From JBHJHK01 sp050330975 (lineage in GTDB: Bacteria; Pseudomonadota; Gammaproteobacteria; Competibacterales; Competibacteraceae), in assembly GCA_050330975.1 (NCBI GenBank), contig JBHJHK010000046.1, forward strand, positions 1 to 6,941: a stretch of 6,941 nucleotides of DNA. The letters run 5' to 3'. How positions within the stretch are numbered: the first letter of the stretch is position 1; the number at the start of each line of letters is the position of its first letter. The notes beneath the pieces are model-generated. The model made no database searches, was not told where the DNA came from, and worked only from the letters and a program-made list of their open reading frames with translations. The position numbers and the translations under genes are program-made. Positions 1-5,728 of the stretch are shown in pieces.

Positions 1-2760
1 GGCCCCCCGCGGCCGCCCCCCCTGCCCTCCGGTGCGCCCCGCGCGCGGCCGGGCGCCCCCCAGGTCGACCACCAGGTCTGGGTGGGCGCGGCGCACCGCC
101 GCCAAGGCCGCCACACAGGCCTGCCATTCCCCCTTGGCCCCAGAGCGGCGGAAGGTGCCGAGCAACGGCATCGCCACGGCGGCGAAGTCCCGCTCCTCCA
201 GGGCCAGGGTCTTGACCACCTCGATGAGGCGTCCCTTGGCGACGCTGGCCGCCAGGGGTCGAGTCCTGACCCCGGTGCGCTCCTCCCGGCGGGGCAAGCG
301 CCCGGGGGGGAGGCCAAACAGGGTCTTGGCCAAAAATGCCACCAAATCGTCGCCGCCCAGGGGCGGTGTCGTCCCGGCGCTGGAGCCCGGGGGGGGCGGG
401 CGGTGGCAGTCCCACAGCAGCCGCACGGCAAACAGTCCCACCTCCCGCTCGGGGCTCTCCATGAGCCACGCCAAACCCTTGGGGGAGCCAATGGTGGCGA
501 AGTGGTGACGGATGAGGTTGAGGGCGGTGTCTCGGGTGTTTTTGTGGGGACTTTCCGTGAGCTGAAAAACCTTGGGGCCCTGGAGCCAAGGGCTCAAGGG
601 CAGACCGCCGGCCTCGCCGAGGCCGGCGAGGAAGTCACAGCCCAGTTGGCGAGCCTCCCGGGCCCGGTGGTTTGCCAGGCGGTAGAGGAGGTCGGGTTCG
701 TTCCAGCGCTCCAGTTCGGCCCGGGTCAAGGCGGCCGCCAGGCGACGGACGTCCGGGCGGGGGTCGGCGAACAGGGGCAACACCCAAGGAGGGGCGTAGT
801 CGGCGACGGCGAGACCTGGGGTCACCCCCGCGGATCGGGTTTCCCGGCTGGAGGCCTGGAGTTCGGGGTGGTGGGCCACGAGGTACCGCGCGGCGAACTG
901 GCGCAGCGCCTCGGGCTCGTCGCCGGTGCGCAGCGCCACCAGAGCGGCCACGGCTCGGGCATTGTCGGCGCCAAAGGCCCCGGGGGGATAGGCCTCCAAC
1001 AGGAGCTGCTGGGCAAAGGCCGTCTGGGGGGGGTCGTCCCGGCGCAGCAGCGTGAGCAACCAGTCCTTCCCCAGGCCCTCGGGGGGCACCAATTCGGCGT
1101 CCCCCAGGAGCTCCAGGGCCAAGGCGCGCAAATGGGGTCGATCCACCAGGCCCTTGAGCCAGTCCACGTCCACTCCGCTGCCCCGCAGCATCCCCCCCCG
1201 CAGCCACTGGCTGACGGTGGGGGCCAAGGCGGGGTCGAGGAGGGCTTGTTGCAGCCAGTCGAGGCCGATATCGCCGGCGGAAAAGCGCCCCAAGGCGCGG
1301 AGGCCCTGCTGGCGTTGGTGGAGGCGGCAGCGGGGCTCGTCCACCACGGCCCGGTAAAACGCCGCCGGCAAGGTCTTGTCCTGGTTGCGAAACAGCTTTT
1401 CCACCACCGCTCCCTTGTTGGCCAACACGGCGGTGACGAAGTGGCGGGGCTCGACATCGGCGGCGGCAAAGGCCTCGAGCTTGGCCCGTACCAGGGCATC
1501 GAGACCCCGCACCGCCAACAGGGCCATCAGGGCATCGAGGCCGATGTCGGGCCCTGGGCGCCGTTCCAGGGTGGTCGCGGCCCACTTTTGGACTTCTGAT
1601 GCCAAGCCCCCGAGCAACAGTGCCACCAGGCGTGGGGTGGCCAGGTCACCGGCGTGGCTCCGGGCGTAGTCGACGGCGAAGCGGCGAGCCTCGGGGCTTG
1701 GGCTGGTCAACCAACCGAGGACCATCTCCCCGAGGCCCAAGGACTCCAGCCGGGCGGGGTGGTAGTCGGGATTTTGGTTCAACAGCCTTGCGGTGAAGGC
1801 GTCGGTGGCCGCCAGGCCCCGCTGGCCCAAGCGCCGCAGTTGGGGGGGGTCGACGGTGCGCAGGGCCTCGGGGAAATCCGCCTCCCGGGCCCCCACGGCA
1901 AAGCGGCAGACCTGGTCGTTGTGGGCGGTCTCCAGGAGCTCGAACAGGGGTTTGGGATCTTGCCGCCAGGCCTCGGGGAAGGCCCGCTGCTCCAGGTCGG
2001 CCGGGGGGCCGGCGCCGTATCTCCCCCCCTGGTCGGTGCGCCCCTCGAGGCTTTGGTGATTCCAGATCTGATGGGCCACCCAACACCCCTGAAAGGACTG
2101 GTTGGGCCCGTAGTGGCGCAGCACCTGGACGGCAAAGGCCACGTAGAGCTCCGGCAGAGCCTGACCCAACAGCCGCAAGTAACGCCAAGCTCGGCGGCGC
2201 ATGTAGAGCCAGGTACCCCGGGAGATCTCCCCGGCCTCTGGGCTTTGCCACACGTCCAGGCGCTGGATGAGCACCCCCAGCATCGCGGCGTCGTGGCGAG
2301 CCTCGGCGGCCTTGTAGATAGCTTTGAAGCCCCGCCACACCCCAAAGCTCAAGGCCCGGTCGGGCAACTGGCCAAAAAACCCCATGAGCAGGGTTCGCGC
2401 CGGTTCGTCGTCGGCGCCATAGAGCTCCAGCAGCAGATCGCCCACGGCCAAGCGCGGCGGCGGGTGGGGGGTGGCGGTCAAGGCGTCCCAGGCGGCACGG
2501 CGGGCGCTTTGGCGCTCGGCGGCGGAGGCCGGGGTCCGGGCGATGTCCGCCAAGGTGCGGCGCAACCGGGCCAAGTCCCATCCCTCGGCCGAGGGAGCCG
2601 GCGGGGTGAAATGGTCCGGCGGCACCTCGGGGGTGTGGGGGGGAGGGTCTCCCTGGGCCAAGAAGGCCAAGGTCATCTCCGCCCACTGGGGGTGGCGCAG
2701 GGCCGCGCCGTGCTCGATGTCCTCGAACAGGATCTCCCGGGGTTGAGGGCTCGCTTTCAT
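1..2760 (-). CDS. Large HEAT/ARM-like repeat protein of the retron operon (3' end beyond window)
   Basis: One reading frame is open from the ATG at 2760 through base 1: 920 codons without a stop, so the C-terminus lies outside. The ATG overlaps the stop of the WGR gene as ATGA; there is no strong ribosome-binding site, so translational coupling is likely. The product is soluble-looking and almost wholly helical, with repeated HEAT-like A/B helix signatures: residues 352-366 (SPSPEARRFAVDYAR), 388-400 (SEVQKWAATTLER), 614-627, 666-680 (DPRPDVRRLAAALTR), 701-715, 741-754 and 769-786. Residues 204-240 form a distinct Arg/aromatic-rich segment (TWLYMRRRAWRYLRLLGQ, then LYVAFAVQVLRHY). Residues 788-800 are a Pro/Gly linker. 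The last 20 visible residues are Gly/Arg-rich. HEAT repeats usually make protein- or nucleic-acid-binding superhelices, and no catalytic motif was recognised. Inferred role: scaffold or effector acting with the RT, msDNA and WGR protein. Other ORFs over this interval, on both strands, are shadows. Confidence 0.85.
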   Translation of the reverse strand, partial: MKASPQPREILFEDIEHGAALRHPQWAEMTLAFLAQGDPPPHTPEVPPDHFTPPAPSAEGWDLARLRRTLADIARTPASAAERQSARRAAWDALTATPHPPPRLAVGDLLLELYGADDEPARTLLMGFFGQLPDRALSFGVWRGFKAIYKAAEARHDAAMLGVLIQRLDVWQSPEAGEISRGTWLYMRRRAWRYLRLLGQALPELYVAFAVQVLRHYGPNQSFQGCWVAHQIWNHQSLEGRTDQGGRYGAGPPADLEQRAFPEAWRQDPKPLFELLETAHNDQVCRFAVGAREADFPEALRTVDPPQLRRLGQRGLAATDAFTARLLNQNPDYHPARLESLGLGEMVLGWLTSPSPEARRFAVDYARSHAGDLATPRLVALLLGGLASEVQKWAATTLERRPGPDIGLDALMALLAVRGLDALVRAKLEAFAAADVEPRHFVTAVLANKGAVVEKLFRNQDKTLPAAFYRAVVDEPRCRLHQRQQGLRALGRFSAGDIGLDWLQQALLDPALAPTVSQWLRGGMLRGSGVDVDWLKGLVDRPHLRALALELLGDAELVPPEGLGKDWLLTLLRRDDPPQTAFAQQLLLEAYPPGAFGADNARAVAALVALRTGDEPEALRQFAARYLVAHHPELQASSRETRSAGVTPGLAVADYAPPWVLPLFADPRPDVRRLAAALTRAELERWNEPDLLYRLANHRAREARQLGCDFLAGLGEAGGLPLSPWLQGPKVFQLTESPHKNTRDTALNLIRHHFATIGSPKGLAWLMESPEREVGLFAVRLLWDCHRPPPPGSSAGTTPPLGGDDLVAFLAKTLFGLPPGRLPRREERTGVRTRPLAASVAKGRLIEVVKTLALEERDFAAVAMPLLGTFRRSGAKGEWQACVAALAAVRRAHPDLVVDLGGARPRAGRTGGQGGRPRGA

Positions 2761-3230
2761 CGGGGCCGGTAGCCCTCGGCTTCCATGGCCCGACACAGAT
2801 CTTCAAAGGCCGACAGGGCCTTGGCTTCGTCGCCGTAGCGTTCCCGGGCCGCCGTATGGACGGCGTCGCCGTCGAGGGTCAGGGTGATTTCCAGCTCGCG
2901 CTCCCCCATGGGAAACACCCATTCCCTGCGCCGGGTCGCCGGCACAGGGGGTGGGACTTCCCCCTGGGTAGCCGGGGCCGGGGCCTGGGCTTGGGGGCTC
3001 GGGGTAGCCTGATCCCAGTAGCCCTTGTTGCGCTTGGACCTAGCCTGCTTTTCCAGCTCGGCGGCGGCGTCCTCGGGGGAGCTGTAGCGCTTGAACTGGC
3101 GCTGGCCGGCGCTGCCGGTGCGGCCGTAGTTGATCTCTATGCCGTTGCCCTGGACGCGGGCGCGCCAAAATTTGTCGGATTTGGCGTCCTTGAACGCCAG
3201 CTCCACCTGCCAGGTTTCAGGATCGGTCAT
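2757..3230 (-). CDS. WGR-domain protein, second protein of the retron operon
   Basis: The product has 157 residues. The start at 3230 is chosen because GAGGAGG lies 6 nt upstream (3237-3243) and the frame before it is the RT gene read out of frame. It overlaps the RT stop by 14 nt and its TGA overlaps the next ATG. Residues 7-72 match the WGR fold: W7, aromatic W22, a GRTGSAGQ turn at 36-43, K47 and Y49, and a terminal helix ending in K69-G-Y71. The defining triplet is YGR (35-37) rather than WGR. A Pro/Ala/Gln linker (about 73-98) leads to a second small domain (about 99-157, beginning REWVFPMGERELEITLTLDG) that I do not recognise. WGR domains in PARP1-type proteins and bacterial MolR-like proteins bind nucleic acids or couple DNA binding to a partner. 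Here I infer binding of msDNA or its RNA and linkage to the HEAT protein. Confidence 0.88.
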   Translation of the reverse strand: MTDPETWQVELAFKDAKSDKFWRARVQGNGIEINYGRTGSAGQRQFKRYSSPEDAAAELEKQARSKRNKGYWDQATPSPQAQAPAPATQGEVPPPVPATRRREWVFPMGERELEITLTLDGDAVHTAARERYGDEAKALSAFEDLCRAMEAEGYRPR

Positions 3231-4530
3231 GGGCGGCCTCCTCGAGGGTCTTGAGGGCGGTCCAATAGGGGGCGGCGCGCTCGGGGTCCACCATGTGGAG
3301 ATAGGCGATCCAACCCCGCAGTTGGGCGAGGCTCTCAACGCCGCCTTTGCCCGTGGCGCGGTTGTGGAGGGCGGCCCGCAGGCGGCGGACAAACCCCCGG
3401 GGTATGCGCACTGGCGGGCAGTCGCTCGGGGCCTGGTTGACCACCAGCCCCGTCACCGTCTGGCGTCTTCCGGGGCGCAGAATCTGGTCCTTGGCGGGGT
3501 GGAGGGCAAAGCCCTCAGCCTTCACCACCGCGGCCACGGCCTTGAGTAGCCCCCCCAGTTTAGCCCCAGCCGTGGCCTCTAGGGAGAAGGTCAGGTCGTC
3601 GGCGTAGCGGGTGTAGACCGCCCGGTAGTGGCGGGCGAGGCCGGTGAGGCGACAGTCCAGGCGCAGGCACAGGGCGTTGCTCAGGGCGGGGCTGGTGGGG
3701 GCACCCTGGGGCAGCGCCCGAGGACCGTGGGCGACGAAGTAGCGTCGGCCCTCCAGCTCGAGGATTTCCCGGGGGGGCTCGGTGCACAACAACGCCAACA
3801 CCGTGGCCACCTGTTCGCCGTAACCGGCCTTGCGGAATACCCCCTTGACCCGCCGCCAGTGGATGGAGGGGTAGAAGTCTTTGATGTCGCGCTTGACCAC
3901 CAAGTGACGTCCGGCGTGGGTGGCGGCGTTGGAGAGGGTGCTGCGGCCGGCCACAAAGCCATGGACGGCGTCGTGGACTGGCAGATGTTCGACGATCTCC
4001 CGCAAAATCCAGCGCTGGGCGGCCTTGAGGCGGGGCTTGGGGGCGCTGATGAGCCGATCTGAGCCATCCCGTTTGGGGACGGTCCACAGGTGGTAGTGAC
4101 TGTGGCTGTCCACCTCGCGGTGGAAGGCCAGCCAGCGCAGTTGGGGGATGGAAAGACCCAGGGCGCGGGCCAAATCCTGGGCGCTTTTCAGGGGCGGGAG
4201 GGCGTTGTGCTCTTGCCGGGTCTCGGGGTCTTGGAGGTCAAAGCGATCGAAGTCGACGGTGTCGTGGTAGAACACCCCGCTGCCCAGGTGCACCAGGTGG
4301 TGGCTTTGGTAGGCCACCCAGGCCTGGCGCTTTAGTTCTCGCCGGGCCTGGCGTTCAGCTTCGCGCCGGGCCTTGAAGCGCTGGAGTTCGGCCTTGGAGA
4401 GGGCGCTGGGCTCGGTCACCTCGTCGATGAGGTCCCTTTCTTTGAGCCTCGCGGTGATCCAGGCATCGATACCGCCGTCGGCGGCGATGTCCTCCCAGGT
4501 GGGGGGCGGTGGGGTGGTGGCGTCGTTCAT
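3217..4530 (-). CDS. Retron reverse transcriptase with long N-terminal extension (Mx162-like)
   Basis: This 437-residue RT copies part of the upstream ncRNA into branched msDNA. Visible RT blocks are: WTVPKRDGSDRLISAPKP (149-166); the retron-specific NAxxH as NAATH (201-205); first catalytic Asp in VVKRDIKDFYPSI (D215); ALPQGAPTSPALSN (272-285); the catalytic YADD (309-312); and the retron-specific VTG (359-361). Standard retron RTs are about 300-320 aa. This one carries about 110 extra N-terminal residues, with a charged helix (47-70, rich in R/K/E) and a His/Tyr-rich segment (74-92). From memory the core resembles myxobacterial Mx162 RT closely, but no alignment was run. The ATG at 4530 lies in an AT-rich leader without a clear Shine-Dalgarno sequence. 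The downstream WGR gene overlaps its last codons, placing the genes in one operon with the ncRNA. Group II intron RT or a diversity-generating RT is unlikely: there is no maturase or intron structure, and NAxxH/VTG are present. Confidence 0.96.
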   Translation of the reverse strand: MNDATTPPPPTWEDIAADGGIDAWITARLKERDLIDEVTEPSALSKAELQRFKARREAERQARRELKRQAWVAYQSHHLVHLGSGVFYHDTVDFDRFDLQDPETRQEHNALPPLKSAQDLARALGLSIPQLRWLAFHREVDSHSHYHLWTVPKRDGSDRLISAPKPRLKAAQRWILREIVEHLPVHDAVHGFVAGRSTLSNAATHAGRHLVVKRDIKDFYPSIHWRRVKGVFRKAGYGEQVATVLALLCTEPPREILELEGRRYFVAHGPRALPQGAPTSPALSNALCLRLDCRLTGLARHYRAVYTRYADDLTFSLEATAGAKLGGLLKAVAAVVKAEGFALHPAKDQILRPGRRQTVTGLVVNQAPSDCPPVRIPRGFVRRLRAALHNRATGKGGVESLAQLRGWIAYLHMVDPERAAPYWTALKTLEEAAHDRS

Positions 4531-4590
4531 CGGCGCAAATAATTATTTTAATCGTTGTTTTACGTCGCTTAAAAGCGCTGTGGGGGGGGC
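4531..4590 (-). other. AT-rich leader between ncRNA and RT gene, with a small hairpin
   Basis: This short stretch is strikingly AT-rich within very GC-rich DNA. It contains a C-rich run, a near-palindrome CGCTTAAAAGCG (4566-4577) able to form a small stem, and a TAAAAT box close to the RT start. There is no clear Shine-Dalgarno sequence before the ATG at 4530. It may be an unstructured spacer that keeps RT translation apart from the folded RNA; a second weak promoter is possible, but no good -35 is visible. Confidence 0.4.
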
Positions 4591-4600
4591 GGGGCGGTGG
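4591..4600 (-). repeat. Retron a2 inverted-repeat arm
   Basis: CCACCGCCCC on the minus strand is the perfect complement of a1. It is followed by a C-rich run (4581-4590 region, G8 on the plus strand) that could shift the pairing register by a few bases. The msd ends on its inner side. Confidence 0.85.
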
Positions 4601-4638
4601 CGACCGCTACTGCTCACACGGGACACGGTAGGCTCACC

Positions 4639-4740
4639 GGCCAGCCGCCCCGTACCGGTAGATATTCCCCGCGGAAACGGCGGTTGCGCGGTTGGCCCAG
4701 CTCCGCGGGGAATATCTACCGGTACGGGGCGAAGCTGGCC
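4639..4740. repeat. Long near-perfect inverted repeat forming the msd stem
   Basis: Bases 4646-4674 and 4703-4731 are perfect reverse complements over 29 bp, enclosing a 28-nt loop (4675-4702). Outside a two-base bulge (4732-4733) the pairing resumes for 7 bp (4639-4645 with 4734-4740), giving 36 bp in all. The stem holds the palindromes ACCGGT and CCGCGG. The loop contains a tandem GCGGTTG at 4680-4686 and 4688-4694. Its position between a1 and a2 upstream of a retron RT identifies it as the msd, which would be copied into a DNA hairpin. Confidence 0.93.
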
Positions 4741-4819
4741 AAGAACAGCCTACCTTGTGGCGCAGGGAGTGGTGATGATCCAAGACGGCGCAACGCCGCC
4801 CAACGGCTAAAGGTGCACA

Positions 4820-4829
4820 CCACCGCCCC
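4820..4829 (-). repeat. Retron a1 inverted-repeat arm
   Basis: GGGGCGGTGG on the minus strand pairs perfectly with a2 at 4591-4600. It starts about 8 nt after the predicted transcription start and about 12 nt before the presumed branch G. In retrons this duplex is required to begin reverse transcription. Confidence 0.85.
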
Positions 4830-4843
4830 AACCTTACCGTGAC

Positions 4844-4871
4844 ATTAAGATAGTTTTGGGTCAGCTGTCAA
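4844..4871 (-). promoter_or_regulatory. Sigma70-like promoter of the retron operon
   Basis: On the minus strand a consensus -35 TTGACA (4871-4866) is followed by a 16-bp spacer and a -10 CTTAAT (4849-4844, 4 of 6 consensus). The predicted start near 4837 lies about 8 nt before a1, so the transcript would begin essentially at the retron RNA, as expected. This placement supports both calls. Confidence 0.75.
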
Positions 4872-4940
4872 AGCCCCTGGAAGGGGCAGGGCTATTGCCG
4901 AGGTTGCTGTGGGGGCTCGCGTCGAGCCCTGTCATCCCCA
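4872..4940. other. Divergent intergenic segment between retron and TA promoters
   Basis: No gene is seen here. A small hairpin GCCCC-TGGAA-GGGGC (4873-4887) sits immediately upstream of the retron -35 box. It lacks a T-tract, so it is not a convincing terminator; it could be a regulator site or chance in GC-rich sequence. Confidence 0.35.
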
Positions 4941-4969
4941 TTGAAAACAACCATGAGATTGGCTATATT
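4941..4969 (+). promoter_or_regulatory. Sigma70-like promoter of the toxin-antitoxin operon
   Basis: TTGAAA (4941-4946) and TATATT (4964-4969) are separated by an optimal 17-bp spacer, each matching 5 of 6 consensus bases. The start would fall near 4976, about 68 nt before the antitoxin ATG. It is divergent from the retron promoter. Confidence 0.78.
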
Positions 4970-4982
4970 TCACAGCCTCATG
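4952..4982. promoter_or_regulatory. Imperfect dyad over the -10 box, candidate antitoxin operator
   Basis: CATGA (4952-4956) mirrors TCATG (4978-4982), and GGCT (4961-4964) mirrors AGCC (4974-4977), so an imperfect inverted repeat is centred on the TATATT box. Antitoxins of this family usually repress their own promoter, and a dyad here would suit that. The operator role is inferred. Confidence 0.45.
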
Positions 4983-4992
4983 AAGATCATGC

Positions 4993-5028
4993 TTTGGAAT
5001 TGTGTTTTGGAATTGTGTTTTGGAATTG
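4993..5028 (+). repeat. Three tandem 13-bp direct repeats in the TA leader
   Basis: The unit TTTGGAATTGTGT occurs at 4993-5005 and 5006-5018, and its first ten bases again at 5019-5028. The array lies between the predicted start and the Shine-Dalgarno sequence, so it could be an operator array for the antitoxin or simply slippage-prone leader sequence. Confidence 0.8.
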
Positions 5029-5043
5029 GAAAAGGAGGCGGCC

Positions 5044-5718
5044 ATGTCGGGAGCCCTATCCCAAATCGAGCTGACGTCCGCCGAAATCGCCGGATTGCCA
5101 GAGGCCCTGCGCCGAAAAATTGAGGCTGCCTTTGGGCCCGCCGATAAACCCACCGGCGAGTGGATGCTCGTCGGCGCCAAGACCCCCCATGTCGCTGCCA
5201 TACTCGACCGAACGCTCGCCAGCCTCTTGCCCATTGCCACTGCCCACGCCGCGGCACTACAAGAGAGACACATTGAAAAGCTGTTGGAGATCATCGCCGA
5301 GGATCTGCCGCGAGCACGGGTCGAGGCCGAACTCGACCTCGACAATGCTCGACTACGCGCCGCCTATCTCGCCGAAACGCCCTTGCTCACGGCGGCGGAG
5401 GTCAGGCAGCAGTCCGGACTCACCCCGCGCAACAAAAGCGAACCGGCGTCTCGCTGGAAGCGGGAAGGCAAGCTCTTCGCCCTACGCAAGGGCAGCGTCG
5501 ATCTCTACCCGGCCTTTCAATTCGAAGACGGCACGCCGAAGCCAGTCATGGGGAAAATTCTCGCTGCCTTGCCAGGGGAGATGACCCCTTGGCAAACCGC
5601 CCTGTGGTTTGCTTCGGGCAATGGCTGGCTCGATGGAGAAGAACCTCAAAACTGCCTCGCGCGCCCCGAGGAGGTCATTGAGGCCGCTAAGCGCCTTGCT
5701 GAGCCAAACATCGGCTGA
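5044..5718 (+). CDS. Xre/MbcA/ParS-type antitoxin of a RES toxin-antitoxin pair
   Basis: The product is a predicted cytoplasmic 224-residue protein. The start at 5044 is favoured by AAAGGAGG ending 5 nt upstream. An in-frame ATG at 5002 lies inside the direct repeats, has no ribosome-binding site, and would add repeat-derived residues. Residues 45-110 are helical. Residues about 115-150 (TAAEVRQQSGLTPRNKS, then SRWKREGKLFAL) look like a DNA-reading helix-turn-helix region. Residues 168-222 (MGKILAALPGEMTPWQTALW, then NGWLDG and RPEEVIEAAKRLAE) match the C-terminal toxin-binding domain of Xre/MbcA/ParS antitoxins. The RES-domain toxin gene begins 10 nt after its stop. By family precedent it blocks the toxin active site and represses its own promoter. 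The function is a family inference; the pairing with RES makes it strong. Confidence 0.88.
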   Translation: MSGALSQIELTSAEIAGLPEALRRKIEAAFGPADKPTGEWMLVGAKTPHVAAILDRTLASLLPIATAHAAALQERHIEKLLEIIAEDLPRARVEAELDLDNARLRAAYLAETPLLTAAEVRQQSGLTPRNKSEPASRWKREGKLFALRKGSVDLYPAFQFEDGTPKPVMGKILAALPGEMTPWQTALWFASGNGWLDGEEPQNCLARPEEVIEAAKRLAEPNIG

Positions 5719-5728
5719 CAGTCAGCGG

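Larger units (their letters stand above)
4591..4829 (-). ncRNA. Retron msr-msd non-coding RNA
   Basis: On the minus strand, the 5' arm a1 (4829-4820, GGGGCGGTGG) is perfectly complementary to the 3' arm a2 (4600-4591, CCACCGCCCC). A G.U pair and a G-C pair extend it inward. After a1 comes CACCTTTAGCC, matching the TTAGC context of the branching guanosine in known retrons; the candidate priming G is the complement of base 4807. The msr then has a 7-bp hairpin (4800-4784, TTG loop). The msd is a long hairpin: GGTAGGCT/AGCCTACC (4754-4747 with 4634-4627), GGCCAGC/GCTGGCC, a two-base TT bulge, and a perfect 29-bp stem with a 28-nt loop. Order (promoter, a1, msr, msd, a2, RT) and size agree with long msDNAs such as Mx162. 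Exact RNA and DNA ends are inferred, not seen. Confidence 0.9.

Noticed and set aside
635..1585. Minus-strand ORF in another frame (also 1646-2806, 822-1499 and 1779-2345)
   Set aside because: These are Pro/Arg/Gly or Ser/Pro-rich out-of-frame readings of the HEAT gene. Only the frame from 2760 gives regular repeat helices and continues unbroken across all of them.
82..1599. 505-codon plus-strand ORF
   Set aside because: It is the antisense shadow of the HEAT protein: very Gly/Gln-rich, no recognisable motif, and it opposes the clear minus-strand operon. High GC produces such long open frames.
1654..2772. 372-codon plus-strand ORF
   Set aside because: It has the same Gly/Gln-rich antisense pattern, no sign of a protein family, and overlaps the coupled WGR-HEAT junction.
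3231..3392. N-terminal extension of the WGR ORF to 3392
   Set aside because: The added 54 residues are the RT gene read out of frame. The strong GAGGAGG before 3230 and the WGR domain beginning at residue 7 fix the shorter start.
4639..4740. Inverted repeat as a MITE or IS end pair
   Set aside because: There is no target duplication or transposase link. a1/a2 arms, branch-G context and the adjacent retron RT explain it as msd.
4873..4887. Hairpin as transcription terminator
   Set aside because: It has a short 5-bp stem, no T-tract on either strand, and lies upstream of two divergent promoters, so there is no transcript for it to end.
4993..5028. CRISPR-like repeat array
   Set aside because: The repeats are 13 bp, directly tandem, without spacers and without cas genes; they are a leader repeat.
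5002..5043. Upstream ATG for the antitoxin
   Set aside because: It lies inside the 13-bp repeats without a ribosome-binding site, whereas AAAGGAGG is correctly spaced before 5044.
4932..5345. Minus-strand ORF opposite the antitoxin
   Set aside because: It is a Ser/Ala-rich shadow with no motif, running against the TA promoter and its strong ribosome-binding site.
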